NCBI GenBank assembly: GCA_002238825.1
Contig: MPNC01000001.1
Location: 558,001-622,000, forward strand
DNA: 64,000 nucleotides
Reading direction: 5' to 3'
Source: SAR202 cluster bacterium bin87
GTDB lineage: Bacteria; Chloroflexota; Dehalococcoidia; Lucifugimonadales; UBA3495
The position numbers and the translations under genes are program-made. The notes under the pieces were generated by a model. That model saw only the letters and a list, made by a program, of their open reading frames with translations, ran no database searches and was not told the DNA's origin. The stretch's first letter is position 1. Each line of letters opens with the position of its first letter. Of the stretch, positions 35,607 through 44,649 are shown one piece after another.

Positions 35607-36543
35607 TGCCAGCTCCAAGCCTGATCCTGGGGTCCAGCAGCGGATACATCATGTCCACCACCAGGTTCGCCAGCATGAAAAGCGTCGTGGAAATGATCGC
35701 AAACGCCATGATCACGGGATAGTCGCGAGCGAACAGCGAGTTGATGGTGAAAAAGCCAACCCCGGGTATGCCGAAGTAGATCTCCACAATGAACGTCCCG
35801 CCGGCCAGCCCCGCGATGGTAAACCCGAAGCTGGTCACCACGGGAATCATCGCGTTCCTCAGGATGTGTCGCCATCGCACGATGGTCTCCGACAACCCCT
35901 TCGCCCTGGCGGTTCTGATGTAGTCCTGGCCCAGCACGTCCAGCACGCTGGCCCGGACCAGCCGCACCACGATCGCAATGCCCGGCACTCCCATCACCGT
36001 CGCCGGTAGCACGATCTTGGGCGAAAAGAAGCCATCCCACCCGCTGGTGGGCAGGATGTCCAGATACAGGGCAAACACCAGCAGCAGCACCGGCGCGGTG
36101 ATGAATACGGGCAGCGATTGAAACGCCAGCGCAATTGCCACAACCACGTTGTCGACCCCCGTGCCCTGGCGCAGGGCAGCGTAAAGGCCTACCGGTATCC
36201 CGACCCCCAGGGTGATGATGATGGCCGCCAGGTTGAGTTGCAGGGAAACTGGTATGCGCTTTGCCAGCAGCTCTCCCACGGACTTCCCACGGAATTGAAA
36301 ACTCTCGCCGAAGTCCAGCCGGGTCACCACGCCCTCGATGTAGCGCACGTACTGGACCACCAGCGGATCATCCAGTCCCAGCTGTGCCCGCAACCGCTCG
36401 CGCACCTCATCGTTCTGGTGTTGGCCCAGCCAGACCTGCACCGGATCGCCGGGTCCCACCCTGAGCAAAGCAAACGTCACGAAGGTGACGATGATCAACA
36501 GGAATGGCAGCCATACCAGCCGCCGCGCCGCGTATGCTCCCAT
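35596..36543 (-). CDS. Oligopeptide/dipeptide ABC transporter permease (DppB/OppB type)
   Basis: A 315-residue permease. It starts MGAYAARRLVWLPFLLIIVT with FALLRVGPGDPV, the standard DppB opening. The EAA coupling loop is DYIRTARAKGLSETIVRWRH, and GGTFIVEIYFGIPGVGFFTI precedes the last helices. ATG 36543 was chosen over an upstream in-frame codon at 36609, which lies across the hairpin separating this gene from the binding-protein gene. It overlaps the DppC-like gene and shares its transcript. Confidence 0.92.
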   Translation of the reverse strand: MGAYAARRLVWLPFLLIIVTFVTFALLRVGPGDPVQVWLGQHQNDEVRERLRAQLGLDDPLVVQYVRYIEGVVTRLDFGESFQFRGKSVGELLAKRIPVSLQLNLAAIIITLGVGIPVGLYAALRQGTGVDNVVVAIALAFQSLPVFITAPVLLLVFALYLDILPTSGWDGFFSPKIVLPATVMGVPGIAIVVRLVRASVLDVLGQDYIRTARAKGLSETIVRWRHILRNAMIPVVTSFGFTIAGLAGGTFIVEIYFGIPGVGFFTINSLFARDYPVIMAFAIISTTLFMLANLVVDMMYPLLDPRIRLGAGNVT

Positions 36544-36574
36544 CTGTAGCCGTCCGTCCTGTGTGGCAATAACC

Positions 36575-36602
36575 GTGGGGGCGAATGTTCGTTCGCCCCC
36601 AC
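36575..36602 (-). terminator. Intercistronic hairpin between binding-protein and permease genes
   Basis: GTGGGGGCGAA-TGTTCG-TTCGCCCCCAC is a perfect 11-bp stem with no T-run. It likely protects the upstream binding-protein mRNA or partly attenuates read-through, as often seen between binding protein and permease genes. Confidence 0.55.
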
Positions 36603-36621
36603 GCCGCAATCTGCGGTAATC

Positions 36622-38418
36622 CTACTGGTTGAAGTACACGTACCGGTACTTCGGGATGCTCATCTGCAGGAGGAAGTAGTCCGACACCTCCGGCTTGATC
36701 AACGCGTAGCCCTCTCCGCTGAACCACGTCCAGACCCACGGAGCGTCGTCGATGATCATCTGCTCCACCTGGTTGTACAACTCGAAGCGGCGCGCCCGGT
36801 CTCGTTCCGTCCTCGCTTCTTCCAGCAGCCGGTCGACCTCGGGGTTGCCGTAGTTGGTGTGGTTGCTCTGGCTCTCCGAATGCAGCAGCACGTCCAGGAA
36901 GTTCTGGGGGTCCGGATAGTCGGCAATCCAGCCCAGCGAGAACATCTGGTACTTCTTGTCGTTCACGTCCTGCAGGAACGTCGCCCACTCAGTTTGCTGG
37001 ATATCAACCTCGATCCCCAGTTCCTGTCGCCATTGTTCCAGGATCACTTCCAGGTACGTCGGTATCGCCGCGCCAAAACTGCCGGATATGGTCAGCGTGA
37101 TACGCGGGAAATCCCCGGAAGCCAGTTTCTCAGCGTACGCGGACTCCTGCATCAACTCCCGCGCCAGGTCCGGATTGAATTGGTAGCTGCGCAGGTTCTC
37201 GGTGTACGAGGGGAACCCCGGCGGTATCACCCCGGTCGCCGGCGAGACCCGCCCGTCCAGCACGTTCTCGGCGATGCTTTGCAGGTCGATCGCGTAGTTC
37301 AATGCCTGCCGAACCTTAGGGTCATCGAAAGGCTCCTGGTCTACGTTCAGTCCGATGTAGAAAACGTCGAAGTCCTGGGGCGAACGATGCAACTGCGGGT
37401 GCAGGGCGTCGCTGGGGTCCAGCAAGCGCGGCAGATCGTCCAGGCCCACGCCCGTCAGGTGTATCTCGTCGTTCTCGTACATGATCATCGCGGACCCGCC
37501 ACTCAGGATCATCTGCACGCTCTCGATGTGCGGCGGACCCAGGTGATAGTTCTCGTTCCGCTCCAGCACGATCAGCTCACCGATTTCGTAGGTCGCCAGC
37601 TTGAAGGGGCCGGTGCCGTTCGGCTCCTCCAGCCAGGTTCCGTCATTAGTCACCTGCTCCTGGTCGACCACGTAAGCAGTCGGATACGTGAGCTTGGCAA
37701 GGAAGTAGGATTTTGGCGCGTCGATCGTGAACTCGACAGTCCGATCGTCAACCACCTTGACTCCGCTGATTTCGTCGGCCGTCCCTTCCAGCTTGTCTGT
37801 CACCCCCACGATGTCGCCGAGGTAGGTCTCGGCCGTGTGGGAGAGGGTATCTGGATGGGCCGCCCGCTCGATGGACCACTTGACGTCCTGCGCCGTCACC
37901 GGCTTGCCGTCGTGGAATTTCGCGTTCTCTCGGAGTACGAAGGTGTAGACCAACCCGTCTTCGCTTATCGAACAGGTCTCCGCCAAATCCAGCACCGGCT
38001 GGTAGTCCAGGCTCAGCGTGACCAGACCGCCGAACACCTCACCGCCGATGACGCTGGACGTGACGTCTCCCATCAGGTGGGGGTCCAGTGTCGGCGGGTC
38101 TGCGAACAACCTCACCAGCGTGCCGCCCTGTGGCGGCCGGTCGTCAAAGGTCAGGTCTGCCGACGGGGCGCAGCTTTCGCCCATGGCTGTCGGTTGGCCC
38201 GCGGCCATCATCGCTTCCGGAGTGGCGGTCGGGGCTGGAGCTTCGCTGGGCGCCGTGGCCGCCGGAGCCGCCGCGGTCGGAACCGAGGTTGCGGCAGGCG
38301 CGGCCGTGGGTTCAGGCGCGGCCGCCTCCGGTTCGTTGCTTCCGCCGCACGCCACCAACCCCACCATTGCGGCGAGCATGGCTCCCATCAACAGTATTCT
38401 GAACATCTTGCGCTTCAT
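36622..38418 (-). CDS. ABC transporter substrate-binding lipoprotein (SBP_bac_5)
   Basis: A 598-residue extracellular binding protein for oligopeptides or similar solutes. The N-terminus is a lipoprotein signal peptide with a cleavage/lipidation box ending at Cys24 (VGLVACGGS), followed by an Ala/Pro/Thr/Glu-rich linker of about 70 residues. The SBP_bac_5 core has DLAETCSISEDGLVYTFVLR, NAKFHDGKPVTAQDVKWSIE and NYAIDLQSIAENVLDGRVSP, typical of the family. ATG 38418 follows GGAGGACCT. It leads the permease genes and is separated from them by a stable hairpin. Ligand identity is not predictable. Confidence 0.92.
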   Translation of the reverse strand: MKRKMFRILLMGAMLAAMVGLVACGGSNEPEAAAPEPTAAPAATSVPTAAAPAATAPSEAPAPTATPEAMMAAGQPTAMGESCAPSADLTFDDRPPQGGTLVRLFADPPTLDPHLMGDVTSSVIGGEVFGGLVTLSLDYQPVLDLAETCSISEDGLVYTFVLRENAKFHDGKPVTAQDVKWSIERAAHPDTLSHTAETYLGDIVGVTDKLEGTADEISGVKVVDDRTVEFTIDAPKSYFLAKLTYPTAYVVDQEQVTNDGTWLEEPNGTGPFKLATYEIGELIVLERNENYHLGPPHIESVQMILSGGSAMIMYENDEIHLTGVGLDDLPRLLDPSDALHPQLHRSPQDFDVFYIGLNVDQEPFDDPKVRQALNYAIDLQSIAENVLDGRVSPATGVIPPGFPSYTENLRSYQFNPDLARELMQESAYAEKLASGDFPRITLTISGSFGAAIPTYLEVILEQWRQELGIEVDIQQTEWATFLQDVNDKKYQMFSLGWIADYPDPQNFLDVLLHSESQSNHTNYGNPEVDRLLEEARTERDRARRFELYNQVEQMIIDDAPWVWTWFSGEGYALIKPEVSDYFLLQMSIPKYRYVYFNQ

Positions 38419-38582
38419 AGGTCCTCCGAATCAGTTCTCAGGATCAAGGGGATTACGAGATACTGACCGGAATCAGTTTGCCCCAATTTGGTATTGCCGA
38501 GATATTACCGGCTTCACACGCAACGATTTTATCCAATCCCTCGACTCCGTTCAATTGTGCCAGGCTCGGTGTATTGTCCGAT

Positions 38583-38611
38583 TTGATGATGTGTGTTAAC
38601 CTCGATATGTT
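38583..38611 (+). promoter_or_regulatory. Sigma70-type promoter for tRNA-His/tRNA-Arg
   Basis: TTGATG (38583-38588), 17-base spacer, TATGTT (38606-38611). The predicted start near 38618 lies about 20 bases before the tRNA-His. Confidence 0.5.
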
Positions 38612-38638
38612 ACCCGGTTCACGGATCGGATGGCTCGT

Positions 38639-38716
38639 GGCGAGCATAGCCAAGTGGCCTAAGGCGCCTGTCTGTGGCACAGGAGATCACGGGTTCGAAT
38701 CCCGTTGCTCGCCCCA
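38639..38716 (+). tRNA. tRNA-His (GTG)
   Basis: Acceptor stem GCGAGCA/TGCTCGC with the histidine-specific G-1 (38639) opposite C73 (38713) and encoded CCA. Anticodon stem CCTGT/ACAGG with loop CTGTGGC gives anticodon GTG. T-arm CGGG-TTCGAAT-CCCG. Confidence 0.93.
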
Positions 38717-38745
38717 CCAACCCCGCTTCCAATCTCTCGGGAATT

Positions 38746-38821
38746 GCGCCTGTAGCTCAATGGATAGAGCACTGGGCTTCGGACCCAGGGGTTGCGGGTT
38801 CGAGTCCTGCCAGGCGCGCCA
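38746..38821 (+). tRNA. tRNA-Arg (TCG)
   Basis: Acceptor GCGCCTG/CAGGCGC, discriminator G, encoded CCA. Anticodon stem CTGGG/CCCAG with loop CTTCGGA gives anticodon TCG. It lies 29 bases after tRNA-His and ends at a terminator, so the pair forms one transcript. Confidence 0.93.
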
Positions 38822-38835
38822 CCTGAAATAAATGA

Positions 38836-38870
38836 CCGACGGCAGCGGGAACGCTGCCGTCGGTTTCTTA
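38836..38870 (+). terminator. Intrinsic terminator after the tRNA pair
   Basis: CCGACGGCAGCG-GGAA-CGCTGCCGTCGG forms a perfect 12-bp stem with a GNRA-like loop followed by TTTCTTATT. Confidence 0.85.
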
Positions 38871-38889
38871 TTGACCACCGGACGTAGGC

Positions 38890-40200
38890 CTACTCCGGCC
38901 GCGCGCCCATGGTGATCTCCATCTGCATTTCCTCGCCGTCGCGCATGATGGTGAATTCGACGGTGTCACCCGGTTGCGTGTGCTCGACCGTGTACGCCAC
39001 CACGTCGTCCATGCCGAACATCGGCGTCCCGTTCATCGCGGTGATGACGTCGCCGCCAATGGGCAGTTCCGCCCCATTGACCACGGTCAGCCGGTCCGAG
39101 GCGCGCAGACCCGCTTCTTCCGCTGCCGTCCCGCTGCCCACCGCCAGCACCAGCGCACCGCGCGTATCGGCCGGCAGCTCCATGGCCAGCGCGATGTCCG
39201 GGCTCATCGACACCCCGCGGATGCCGATGAACGGGTATTCGTAGCTTCCGTTCGCTATCAGCGACGGCGCCACCAGCTTTGCCAGGTTCACCGGTATCGC
39301 CAGGCCCACGCCCGAGAAGCCCCCGGTCTCGCTGATGATCTGCGTGTTGATCCCCACCACCTCGCCTTTTCGGTTCAGCAGCGGGCCCCCCGAGTTCCCC
39401 GGATTGGTGGCCGCGTCGTGTTGCACCACCCGTGGCACCGAAAAGTTGCTGTCCGTCGGGTTGATCGTTCTGCCAACGGCGCTGATGATGCCTGAGGTCA
39501 TCGAAAACCCCCGCGAAAACGGGTCCCCGATGGCCACGGCCAATTGCCCCGGCTTGATCGTGTCGCTATCCCCCAGGGCGATGGCCGGGGGCCGCACCGA
39601 CTCGTCGGTGATCCTGATGACCGCCAGATCGGAATCGGGGTCATCGCCCACCAGTTCCGCATCTGTCTGAATCCCGTCGCTCAGAACTACGATGATCCGG
39701 TCGGCCTCGTCGATCACGTGCTTGTTCGTGACGATGTGCCCCTCGTCATCCCACACGAAGCCGGACCCGGCCGCGCGAGACAGGAAATCGCCCTGCGGCA
39801 TCCCGGGCGCCGTGCCGCCTATCGTGATCGATTTGAGCACCCGCAACCCGACCACGGATGGAACGGTTCGCTCGTAGATCCCGGACATCACCATGTCGTG
39901 CGCGGCCGTGATTGCGGCCGCCGTCAACTCGGTTTCCGTTCCCGGCGTGTCGCCTTGCGTGGGTTCCTCAACCGCTGGTCGCTCCTCCGATTCAACCGCC
40001 TCCGGTGGTGAGACCGTGGCCACGTCGCTGGGCTGCGCAACCGTTCTCACCGCCGGAGGCGTCAACTCCACGGTTTCCAGTCGCGCCAGGTCGGGTTGGC
40101 CACACGCCAGCGCCAATGCCAAGCTCAGGGCCAGTCCTGCCACGGCCAACGCCGGCAGTACGCGTCGTCGTCTCGTGAAAATTCTCTTCGCGATGCTCAC
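38890..40200 (-). CDS. HtrA/DegP-like serine protease with PDZ domain
   Basis: A 436-residue S1C protease for envelope protein quality control. An N-terminal hydrophobic segment ends in ALALAC (Cys33), so it may be a lipoprotein rather than a plain membrane anchor. The catalytic triad is visible: His in EGHIVTNKHVID, Asp in DDPDSDLAVIRIT, Ser in TNPGNSGGPLLNRKG. One C-terminal PDZ domain spans about residues 340-430 (GLRASDRLTVVNGAELPIGG). I chose GTG 40200, with GGGGAG four bases upstream; further in-frame sequence upstream comes from a palindromic repeat. The tRNA terminator is convergent. Confidence 0.9.
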   Translation of the reverse strand: MSIAKRIFTRRRRVLPALAVAGLALSLALALACGQPDLARLETVELTPPAVRTVAQPSDVATVSPPEAVESEERPAVEEPTQGDTPGTETELTAAAITAAHDMVMSGIYERTVPSVVGLRVLKSITIGGTAPGMPQGDFLSRAAGSGFVWDDEGHIVTNKHVIDEADRIIVVLSDGIQTDAELVGDDPDSDLAVIRITDESVRPPAIALGDSDTIKPGQLAVAIGDPFSRGFSMTSGIISAVGRTINPTDSNFSVPRVVQHDAATNPGNSGGPLLNRKGEVVGINTQIISETGGFSGVGLAIPVNLAKLVAPSLIANGSYEYPFIGIRGVSMSPDIALAMELPADTRGALVLAVGSGTAAEEAGLRASDRLTVVNGAELPIGGDVITAMNGTPMFGMDDVVAYTVEHTQPGDTVEFTIMRDGEEMQMEITMGARPE

Positions 40201-40259
40201 GTTGCTCCCCACCTGTCCTGTCTGATCCGTCTCGGGCCCGACGTGCGCGTCGGATCGGT

Positions 40260-40397
40260 ACCTTTCCAAAGTAGCTTTTGCCATCGCGAGCGCAGCGCGG
40301 CAATCTCGCTCCGGGAACATGACCCATACGGGAAAGCCCCGTTGCATTGACGGGATTGCCACGTTGCTCCGCTCCTCGCAATGACCTTGGAGCGGCC
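40260..40397. repeat. Palindromic miniature element, second copy of the 27741 family
   Basis: Left arm CCTTTCCAAAGTAGC, right arm CTTGGAGCGGCC, with the shared core ATGACCCATACGGGAAAGCC. Its reading frame fused to the protease gene produces a spurious N-terminal extension. Confidence 0.6.
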
Positions 40398-40635
40398 CTG
40401 GCGGCGGATGCCGTCTCGTGTCCCATGCTGTAGTCGGTCGTCGATACTCGATCGTTTTCCTTTTGTGCAGAGTCTAAACAGGATAATGTTAACGTTTCGT
40501 GTACGTGCGCGCCGCCGGTCACGCCGCCCGTGCTCTGCCGGGGTTCCGGCGACCGCGCGCTCGCCGGCATGGCCGGGGTCGCTTATTCTACGGATGTTGT
40601 CGCAACCCGGATTGACTCGCTTGGCGACGGCCCGG

Positions 40636-40644
40636 TGCTATACT
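40636..40644 (+). promoter_or_regulatory. Extended -10 promoter for the NIPSNAP gene
   Basis: TGCTATACT combines the extended TGN element with a good -10 hexamer (TATACT, 40639-40644). No -35 at proper distance. Leader of about 75 nt to ATG 40727. Confidence 0.4.
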
Positions 40645-40726
40645 ACCGCCAGAAGCGGCAGGTCGCCAGATGAGCGCCGTCGCACCAATTGAGCTGGTCA
40701 CCCCGACACCCGGAAGGAGAGAAGCG

Positions 40727-41386
40727 ATGCTTTACGAACTCCGCATCTACGACGCCGTCGCCGGTCGTTTGCCCGACATCAGCGGCCGGTTTGCTAATCA
40801 TACCTGCGCCCTGTTCCGCAAGCACGGCGTGAAGTACCTCGGCTTCTGGACCGACGAGATCGGTCGCAGCAACCGTCTGACCTACATCAACGTCTTCGAT
40901 AGCATGGCCGACCGCGAATCCCGATGGGCCAAGTTCGGCGGCGACCCCGACTGGTTGGAGGTCCGCAAGCAGACCGAGGCCAACGGGCCGCTGGTCGACG
41001 CCGTGACCAACCGGTTCCTGCGCCTGACCCCCTACTCGCCCCAGCCGAAGGTTTCCACCGCCGTGCAGGAACTCCGCATCTACGAGGCCATGCCCGGCCG
41101 CCTGCCCGACGTGCATAACCGTTTCGCCAACCACACCATCGGCCTGTTCGAGAAGCACGGCATCGAGAACATCGGCTACTGGTCCGAGGACGTCGGCGTC
41201 AACAACGTCCTGGTCTACATGCTGGGCTACCCCAGCCTCGGCGACCGGGAGAAGAGCTGGCGTTCCTTCCAGGCGGACCCGGAGTGGAACAAGGCCCGCG
41301 CTGCCAGCGAGGTCGACGGCCCCATCGTCCGCGTCTCCCGCCACTCCATCATGCGCCCCACCGACTACGCCTTCACCAGCGATTAG
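40727..41386 (+). CDS. NIPSNAP-family protein with two repeats
   Basis: A 219-residue protein of two tandem NIPSNAP (dimeric alpha-beta barrel) units of about 105 residues. Repeat 1 begins MLYELRIYDAVAGRLPDISG and repeat 2 begins QELRIYEAMPGRLPDVHNRF; both continue FANHT...FEKHG or FRKHG and end with DPEW/DPDW plus a short helix. The fold is often a small-molecule or heme-linked monooxygenase-like barrel, but function is unknown. AAGGAGAGAAGCG precedes the ATG. It stands alone between a promoter and a terminator, so it is probably monocistronic. Confidence 0.88.
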   Translation: MLYELRIYDAVAGRLPDISGRFANHTCALFRKHGVKYLGFWTDEIGRSNRLTYINVFDSMADRESRWAKFGGDPDWLEVRKQTEANGPLVDAVTNRFLRLTPYSPQPKVSTAVQELRIYEAMPGRLPDVHNRFANHTIGLFEKHGIENIGYWSEDVGVNNVLVYMLGYPSLGDREKSWRSFQADPEWNKARAASEVDGPIVRVSRHSIMRPTDYAFTSD

Positions 41387-41412
41387 TCGCGTCGGCTGTT
41401 CCAATGAACCGC

Positions 41413-41443
41413 AGGGCGTCAGTTGCTGGCGCCCTGTTTCTTG
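41413..41443 (+). terminator. Intrinsic terminator after the NIPSNAP gene
   Basis: AGGGCGTC-AGTTGCT-GGCGCCCT stem (one G-T pair) followed by GTTTCTTGTT. Confidence 0.6.
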
Positions 41444-41457
41444 TTGGCGCCCACGGC

Positions 41458-41617
41458 GTAACTGTTCAGAATTAAAGAGGTTGTCATTGCGAGGCGCTTA
41501 CGCCGTGGCAATCTCGATGCCGGAGCAGCAACGTCTGCCCTGAAGGACTCCCCGGCGCCAACGAGATTGCCGCGCTTGGCTCGCAATGACACTTCCCCCA
41601 CAACTCTGAACGGTTAC
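41458..41617. mobile_element. MITE, IS66-like ends, copy A with 8-bp target duplication
   Basis: 160 bp with terminal inverted repeats GTAACTGTTCAGAATT and GTAACCGTTCAGAGTT (14 of 16 matching). Flanked on both sides by CCCACGGC (41450-41457 and 41618-41625), a perfect 8-bp duplication. GTAA ends plus 8-bp duplications are the pattern I recall for the IS66 family. Internal arms carry the GTCATTGCGAGG core. No coding capacity. Confidence 0.8.
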
Positions 41618-41731
41618 CCCACGGCGGGTTGCGCAGGAGTTCGCATGTCGCCAATGTTAGAATGGCGCGACAACGTATGAAGTCCCCAATCGCCGGCCAA
41701 AAATACCCGGCCACCTATCGGATAGAGCATC

Positions 41732-43393
41732 ATGTCCACCAACAAGCAGGAATGGCAGGACTCCACCCTGTCCCGCGTAACCCGGCGCTTCCCGGAACGG
41801 CGCGATTCTTTCGCCACCGACTCCGGCCTCGACCTCGACACCGTCTACACGCCCGAGGATGACGCTGGCGCCGCCGGCGACTACGCCGACTCCATCGGTT
41901 ACCCTGGAGAATTCCCCTACACCCGGGGGGTCCAACCCAACATGTACCGTGGCCGCATCTGGACCATGCGGCAGTACGCCGGATACGCCACCGCCGCCGC
42001 CACCAACGAGCGCTACCGGTACCTGCTCGAGAACGGCCAGACCGGCCTTTCCGTCGCCTTCGACCTGCCCACCCAGATCGGATACGACAGCGACCATGCC
42101 CTGGCCGAAGGCGAGGTCGGCAAGGTCGGCGTGCCCATCTGCTCCCTGGCCGACATGGAGACCCTGTTCGATGGCATCCCGCTGGACAAGGTCAGCACGT
42201 CGATGACCATCAACGCCACGGCTTCCGTCTTGCTCTGCCTCTACATCGCCGCCGGCGAAAAGCAGGGCGTCTCCCCCGACCAGCTCAGCGGCACCCTGCA
42301 GAACGACATCCTCAAGGAGTACATCGCCCGCGGCACCTACGCCTATCCGCCGCGCCCGTCGATGCGTCTCGTCGTCGACGTCTTCCGCTACTGCGCCGAA
42401 AATGTGCCTCGGTGGAACACCATCAGCATCAGCGGCTACCACATGCGCGAGGCCGGCGCCACCGCGTCCCAGGAACTCGCCTTCACCTTCGCCAACGCCA
42501 TCGCCTACGTGCAGGCCGCAGTGGACGCCGGCCTGCCGGTCGACGACTTCGCGCCACGCCTGTCCTTCTTCTTCGTGGCCCAGAACAACCTTTTCGAAGA
42601 GGTTGCCAAGTTCCGGGCCGCCCGCCGCCTCTGGGCGAACATAATGCGGGACCGCTTCGGCGCCAAGGACCCGCGCTCCATGATGCTGCGCTTCCACACC
42701 CAGACCGCCGGAGTGACCCTCACCGCCCAGCAACCGGACAACAACGTCATCCGCAGCACCGTCCAGGCGCTGGCCGCCGTCCTCGGCGGCACCCAGTCCC
42801 TCCACGTCAACTCCCGCGACGAGGCCCTGAGCCTTCCCACCGAGGAGTCCGCGCAGCTTTCCCTCCGCACCCAGCAGATCCTGGCCCACGAAAGCGGCGC
42901 CGCCGACGTGGTGGACCCTCTCGGCGGCTCATGGTACATCGAAAACCTCACCGACCGCCTGGAGGCCTCCACCCTGGATTACATCCAGCGTATCGACCGC
43001 ATGGGCGGCGCGGTTGCGGCCATCGAGGAAGGGTTCCAGGTCCAGGAGATCGGCGACGCTGCCTTCCGCCACCAGCGCGAGGTCGACGAAAACGATCGCG
43101 TCGTCGTCGGCGTGAACCAGTACGTCTCCGAGGCGCCCCCCATCGCCGGCCTCTTGCGCGTCGACGCCACGGCCGCTGCCGAGCAGGTGGAACGCCTCCG
43201 CACCCTCCGCCGCGAACGCGACAACATGGCCGTGCAGATCAGCCTCGCCCGCCTCGCCGACGCCGCCCGCTCCGCCGGAGCCAATACCATCCCGCCCATG
43301 ATGGAGTGCGTGGAACGCTACGCCACCCTGGGCGAAATCTGCGACGTGCTGCGTCAGGTCTTCGGCGAATACGAGCCCGCCGGGGGCCTGTGA
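41732..43393 (+). CDS. mcmA1: Methylmalonyl-CoA mutase, large-chain catalytic domain
   Basis: A 553-residue TIM-barrel catalytic chain that interconverts methylmalonyl-CoA and succinyl-CoA with adenosylcobalamin. Diagnostic segments: [60 protein letters not shown] and [20 protein letters not shown]-type (here [20 protein letters not shown]). The C-terminal B12-binding domain of fused mutases is missing; a matching separate chain lies at 59379-59786. The start is ATG 41732. The next two genes (acyl-CoA dehydrogenase, epimerase) make a propionate/branched-chain degradation module. Confidence 0.93.
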   Translation: MSTNKQEWQDSTLSRVTRRFPERRDSFATDSGLDLDTVYTPEDDAGAAGDYADSIGYPGEFPYTRGVQPNMYRGRIWTMRQYAGYATAAATNERYRYLLENGQTGLSVAFDLPTQIGYDSDHALAEGEVGKVGVPICSLADMETLFDGIPLDKVSTSMTINATASVLLCLYIAAGEKQGVSPDQLSGTLQNDILKEYIARGTYAYPPRPSMRLVVDVFRYCAENVPRWNTISISGYHMREAGATASQELAFTFANAIAYVQAAVDAGLPVDDFAPRLSFFFVAQNNLFEEVAKFRAARRLWANIMRDRFGAKDPRSMMLRFHTQTAGVTLTAQQPDNNVIRSTVQALAAVLGGTQSLHVNSRDEALSLPTEESAQLSLRTQQILAHESGAADVVDPLGGSWYIENLTDRLEASTLDYIQRIDRMGGAVAAIEEGFQVQEIGDAAFRHQREVDENDRVVVGVNQYVSEAPPIAGLLRVDATAAAEQVERLRTLRRERDNMAVQISLARLADAARSAGANTIPPMMECVERYATLGEICDVLRQVFGEYEPAGGL

Positions 43394-43465
43394 TAAACTT
43401 TTTGCCACTTACCGAAAACTGACAGGTAGCCCGGCGGCATTCGCGCCGGCCCTTGGAGGTCTCCC

Positions 43466-44620
43466 GTGATCGACGTGACCCTGAACGAAGAAGAAAAGAT
43501 GCTCCAGAACCTCGTCCGCGACTACGCGGAGCGGGAGATCATGCCCCGCTCGGCGGAGCTGGACGAGAAGGCCGAATTCTCCCACGAGAACTGGCGTGGC
43601 ATGGCCCAGTTGGGCCTCACCGGCATCGGCGTCGACCCGGCCTACGGCGGCAGCGGCGGCGGTTTCCGCAAGTCCTCCATCGCCATCGAGGAACTGGCCC
43701 GCGCCGACGTGGCCGCCAGTGTCACCCTCGCCGCCCACCTGGGCCTCGGCCTCGAGACCATCGCCCGCTTCGGTAACGAGGAACAGAAGCAGCGCTACAT
43801 CCCGTCCCTCGCCTCCGGCCAGGGCATCGCGGCCTGGGCCCTCACCGAGCCCGGCAGTGGCTCCGACGCCGCCGCCATGGCCACCACGGCGACCCGGCGC
43901 AACGGTTCCTGGTTGCTCAACGGCTCGAAGCAGTTCATCACCAACGCTGAGGTCGCCGAAACTCTGGTGATCTTCGCCAACCAGGACCGCTCCATCGGCT
44001 ATCGCGGCGTTTGCGCCTTCATCGTGCCGGCTGGCACCCCGGGCATGCAGATCAACCCCCAGCACAACAAGATGGGTATCCGAGCCTCCAGCACCTGCGA
44101 GATCGTTCTCGAGGACGCCGAGATCCCGGCGGAGAACATCCTCGGTGAGGAAGGGATGGGCTTCCGATACGCCATGGACATCCTCGACTCCAGCCGCATC
44201 TCCATCGCCGCCCAGTGCGTGGGTATCGGCCAGGCCGCGCTGGAAGAGGCCGTGCGCTACGCCCAACTCCGTGAGACCTTCGGTCGCCCGCTGGCGCGCC
44301 ACCAGGCCATCCAGTTCAAGCTCGCCGACATCGCCACCGGCGTCCATTCGGCCCGCGTCGCCACCATGCACGCTGCCTCCCTGCGCGACGCCGGCCTGCC
44401 TTTCATCAACGAGGCCTCCATGGCCAAGCTCATCGCTTCGGAGAAGTGCAACGAGGCGGCCTACGAGGCCATGCAGATCCACGGCGGCATCGGCATCTTC
44501 AAGGAATCCCGCATCGAGCGCATCTTCCGCGACGCCCGCGTCACCACCATCTACGAGGGAACCTCCGAGGTCCAGCGCATGATCATCGCCCGCCAGGTCC
44601 TCGCCCAGTATCCCGTCTGA
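43466..44620 (+). CDS. Acyl-CoA dehydrogenase
   Basis: A 384-residue FAD-dependent acyl-CoA dehydrogenase. Landmarks: YADV-type DVAASVTLAAHLGLGLETIA, the FAD/substrate loop AWALTEPGSGSDAAAM, KQFITNAEVAETLVIFA, and the C-terminal segment MQIHGGIGIFKESRIERIFR with TIYEGTSEVQRMIIARQVLA. The catalytic Glu would be in YEGTSE. This is a true dehydrogenase, unlike the hydroxylase-type protein at 10595. GTG 43466 follows TTGGAGGTCTCCC. It lies between mutase and epimerase, so a short or branched acyl-CoA is likely, but chain length is not readable. Confidence 0.92.
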   Translation: MIDVTLNEEEKMLQNLVRDYAEREIMPRSAELDEKAEFSHENWRGMAQLGLTGIGVDPAYGGSGGGFRKSSIAIEELARADVAASVTLAAHLGLGLETIARFGNEEQKQRYIPSLASGQGIAAWALTEPGSGSDAAAMATTATRRNGSWLLNGSKQFITNAEVAETLVIFANQDRSIGYRGVCAFIVPAGTPGMQINPQHNKMGIRASSTCEIVLEDAEIPAENILGEEGMGFRYAMDILDSSRISIAAQCVGIGQAALEEAVRYAQLRETFGRPLARHQAIQFKLADIATGVHSARVATMHAASLRDAGLPFINEASMAKLIASEKCNEAAYEAMQIHGGIGIFKESRIERIFRDARVTTIYEGTSEVQRMIIARQVLAQYPV

Positions 44621-44649
44621 TCCCACGCGTCCAGGGAGGCGAACCAACG

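Larger units (their letters stand above)
40201..40726. other. Intergenic region between the protease and NIPSNAP genes
   Basis: It contains the palindromic element at 40260-40397 and an extended -10 promoter at 40636-40644 serving the rightward gene. The stretch 40400-40630 shows nothing recognisable. Confidence 0.5.

Noticed and set aside
27602-40362. Similar short peptides (RGFPVWVM..ERDCRAALAMA type) encoded at about 27.8 and 40.3 kb, seeming to be a conserved protein family
   Set aside because: They come from translating copies of the same palindromic repeat and have no start signals; one merely runs into the protease frame.
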